Shown: positions 62,507-64,000 of the stretch, piece after piece
Numbering within the stretch: position 1 is the stretch's first letter
Layout of the letters: every line of letters starts with the position of its first letter
Assembly: GCA_910584725.1 (NCBI GenBank)
Contig: CAJUBE010000002.1
Span: forward strand, 140,588-204,587
Source of the DNA: an uncultured Lachnospiraceae bacterium
GTDB taxonomy: Bacteria > Bacillota > Clostridia > Lachnospirales > Lachnospiraceae
Length of the DNA: 64,000 nt
Direction: 5' to 3'
Translations under genes and position numbers: made by a program
The notes under the pieces: generated by a model
What the model was told of the DNA's origin: nothing
Seen by the model: only the letters and a program-made list of their open reading frames with translations
The model's database searches: none

Positions 62507-63874
62507 TCAGCCTCTTTGATCTTTGCTGTTTTGACCGGCGCTTTTCGGAACAGCCAAAGCCTTATAAATCTCCTCAATCCGCCTCGCGCCGTTTAGAGCA
62601 ATAGAAGAGCGAAAACCGCAACCCTCACAGACAAATCCCTCCGCAAGACGTTTCCCTTCCGCCCCGCAGGCGGAACAGATATTCCCCGTTCCTTTGGACG
62701 AAATCTCCACAAGGGTAATGCCGTTTGTCTGGCATTTCTGCGAAAGTCTCCTGCGGACATATCCCTGCGGGCCTTCGGAAAGTTTCCTGTTAGCCGATTT
62801 ATACCCAGATTTCTTTTTATGGATCGTGACAGGTTTCGTAATGACGATTGTGCCTGGCTTTTCCGCTTCCAGCATTCGATTAATTCCGGCGTTGACATAG
62901 GACTCAATCTGTGCCTGTTCCTTCTTCTTTCGATGGTCATACTTGATGCCGCCAAGGTTATTTGCCTCTATGTCCGCCGCCTTTTTCCTGTCGCCTTCGG
63001 CCATACTTTTTCGGTAGCTGTTTCGCATTCTGCCCCGCTCCCGGTTTTTCTCCATCAACCGTTCACTTTTGGCGGATGCCAGCTCCCCCAGCCCTTCCCC
63101 GTATATGTTCCCGGAAGACAGCGTACACATATCCCGGTATCCGAGATGGACAAAAATGGTATTTTGATAATCCTCATGCCGCCGCATTTTCCTGTTGACC
63201 GGAAGCGCGATCGCCGCATCGCTTTGTCTGATACAGATGCGGAGCTGTCTGTCGCACGTCCTGTCATCCTTCAGAGGAAGCCGTATTCTCTTCCTGGGCA
63301 CTCTCGACACGAGACAGAGCGCGCCGTCCCTGTAGGAATAGCCTCCCGGCGATACGCAGAAGCTGTCTGCTCTGCCCGACGGCGCAGGCTTGACCAAATA
63401 TCTTCTGGTAAGTCTCCGCAGGAGATTATTCAGGCGTTCCGTGTCGATCGCAAGTCCCGCCGCCTTCTCCGGCATCGGATACTCTGCTCTGTTCAAGATG
63501 GCCGCGTATACAGGATCGAGCCGTAAAACCGTCCGCAGATACAGTCTGTCTTCATCGCTTAGATTTTCATTGGCCGAAATGAGGGTGCGTATTTTATTTT
63601 TCAACATCCCCCACATGCCCTTGATGTCCGCAACCGCATCCCGCACCGCAAGCTCGTAGTATACAGAAGGCAGGCCAAGCTGCTCCCGCAGACCACAGTG
63701 CCGCATTTGGGTCATAATGTCATAGATGGAGGCCAGAAGCCCGAGGCTTGCAATTCCGGAATACCGCTCGTAAACGCTGTGTTTCACCTTCGCGTAATCT
63801 TCCGCGATTCCTCTAAGAAAATCCATGGTTTCCTGCGGAAGCGTTTCCGTGTACTGCCAGGCTATCTTCGTCAT
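62507..63874 (-). CDS. TnpB-like protein with substituted RuvC catalytic residues
   Basis: 455 aa from ATG 63874 (AAGGA seven bases upstream); the frame is open to ATG 63940, which lacks a ribosome site. The C-terminal half is IS200/IS605 TnpB-like, with a zinc ribbon (GNICSACGAEG and FVCEGCGFRSS, four Cys). The three RuvC acidic positions appear changed: GIDLG is FVHLG (D to H), IVIEDL is IVITKP (E to T), and DxNAAxNI is ALNGARRI (D to A). No TnpA lies beside it. It may be a nuclease-dead RNA-guided DNA binder like the TldR proteins, or a lineage with relocated catalytic residues. Confidence 0.8.
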   Translation of the reverse strand: MTKIAWQYTETLPQETMDFLRGIAEDYAKVKHSVYERYSGIASLGLLASIYDIMTQMRHCGLREQLGLPSVYYELAVRDAVADIKGMWGMLKNKIRTLISANENLSDEDRLYLRTVLRLDPVYAAILNRAEYPMPEKAAGLAIDTERLNNLLRRLTRRYLVKPAPSGRADSFCVSPGGYSYRDGALCLVSRVPRKRIRLPLKDDRTCDRQLRICIRQSDAAIALPVNRKMRRHEDYQNTIFVHLGYRDMCTLSSGNIYGEGLGELASAKSERLMEKNRERGRMRNSYRKSMAEGDRKKAADIEANNLGGIKYDHRKKKEQAQIESYVNAGINRMLEAEKPGTIVITKPVTIHKKKSGYKSANRKLSEGPQGYVRRRLSQKCQTNGITLVEISSKGTGNICSACGAEGKRLAEGFVCEGCGFRSSIALNGARRIEEIYKALAVPKSAGQNSKDQRG

Positions 63875-64000
63875 GCGGTTGTCCTTCTGCATATCCTCCA
63901 CCATATCCGGCAGTCTGTAATCTCGTCCGCTGCATTCCATACCATGAGGAGTACGGCATCCTGAGCGTCTGCTGTTTCGCAGAACTGTATATTCTGCGAA

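Noticed and set aside
62507..63874. Calling the TnpB-like gene a complete insertion sequence
   Set aside because: No TnpA gene and no defined left end are seen before the window closes at 64,000, so only the gene and its flank are reported.
1..64000. tRNA, rRNA, CRISPR arrays, prophage structural genes
   Set aside because: None found on reading both strands; no regularly spaced repeats and no phage-type proteins.

Overview
The window looks like a chromosomal segment of a gut-type Firmicute, most likely a Lachnospiraceae member. The signs are strong GGAGG-type ribosome sites, paralogous AAA-ATPase/PD-(D/E)XK genes, an Rpn-type nuclease, a DUF6020-type membrane protein, DegT and GT52 sugar genes and a TnpB-like gene. 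Every gene I can support lies on the minus strand, so transcription runs from high to low coordinates. I see no tRNA, rRNA or CRISPR array. Positions 1 to about 27,500 are clearly richer in GC than about 27,600 to 58,800, which looks horizontally acquired.

Region A (1-24,850) makes and exports a surface glycan. Read in transcription order it contains pseF and pseI (pseudaminic acid), an ATP-grasp ligase, a GT52-type (sialyltransferase-like) glycosyltransferase, an MsbA/PglK-like ABC flippase, GtrA, an acyltransferase-3, a GNAT acetyltransferase, a large membrane protein, a DUF234-type ATPase with its own promoter, the dTDP-sugar transaminase rffA, two further polytopic proteins with another GNAT between them, argC with its own promoter, an O-antigen ligase/polymerase-like protein, and a PglF/PglE-like dehydratase-aminotransferase pair. 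Palindromic repeats sit around pseI and after the GT52 gene.

Region B (24,870-27,760) holds an AAA-ATPase/PD-(D/E)XK gene, carrying an in-frame palindromic insertion, and an Rpn-family nuclease behind a good promoter. Region C (27,880-35,015) is a compact seven-gene operon: a 228-aa protein, a 110-aa coiled-coil protein, an M48 membrane metallopeptidase, a Sel1-repeat protein that carries the missing C-terminus of the peptidase, a two-TM protein, a 1104-aa TPR-CHAT protease and a 188-aa protein. It resembles a two-protease immune or stress system and is my leading candidate for an undescribed system.

Region D (35,019-60,050) is a glycan-decoration island: HAD, GT2, radical SAM, GT4, asparagine-synthase-like, methyltransferase, GT11, DUF268, GT23-like, acetyltransferase, FkbM, SpsF-like and CDP-glycerol-transferase-like genes. 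Thirteen of these proteins carry, or consist only of, the same ~100-residue Rossmann-like module (YGAGxxG...D...V). One gene contains a G10 tract that could phase-vary. One asparagine-synthase homologue has lost its glutaminase residues.

Region E (60,100-64,000) has a second AAA-ATPase/PD-(D/E)XK paralogue, a hairpin-rich intergenic stretch with a second copy of a dispersed repeat, and a TnpB-like protein whose three RuvC acidic residues all appear to be replaced.
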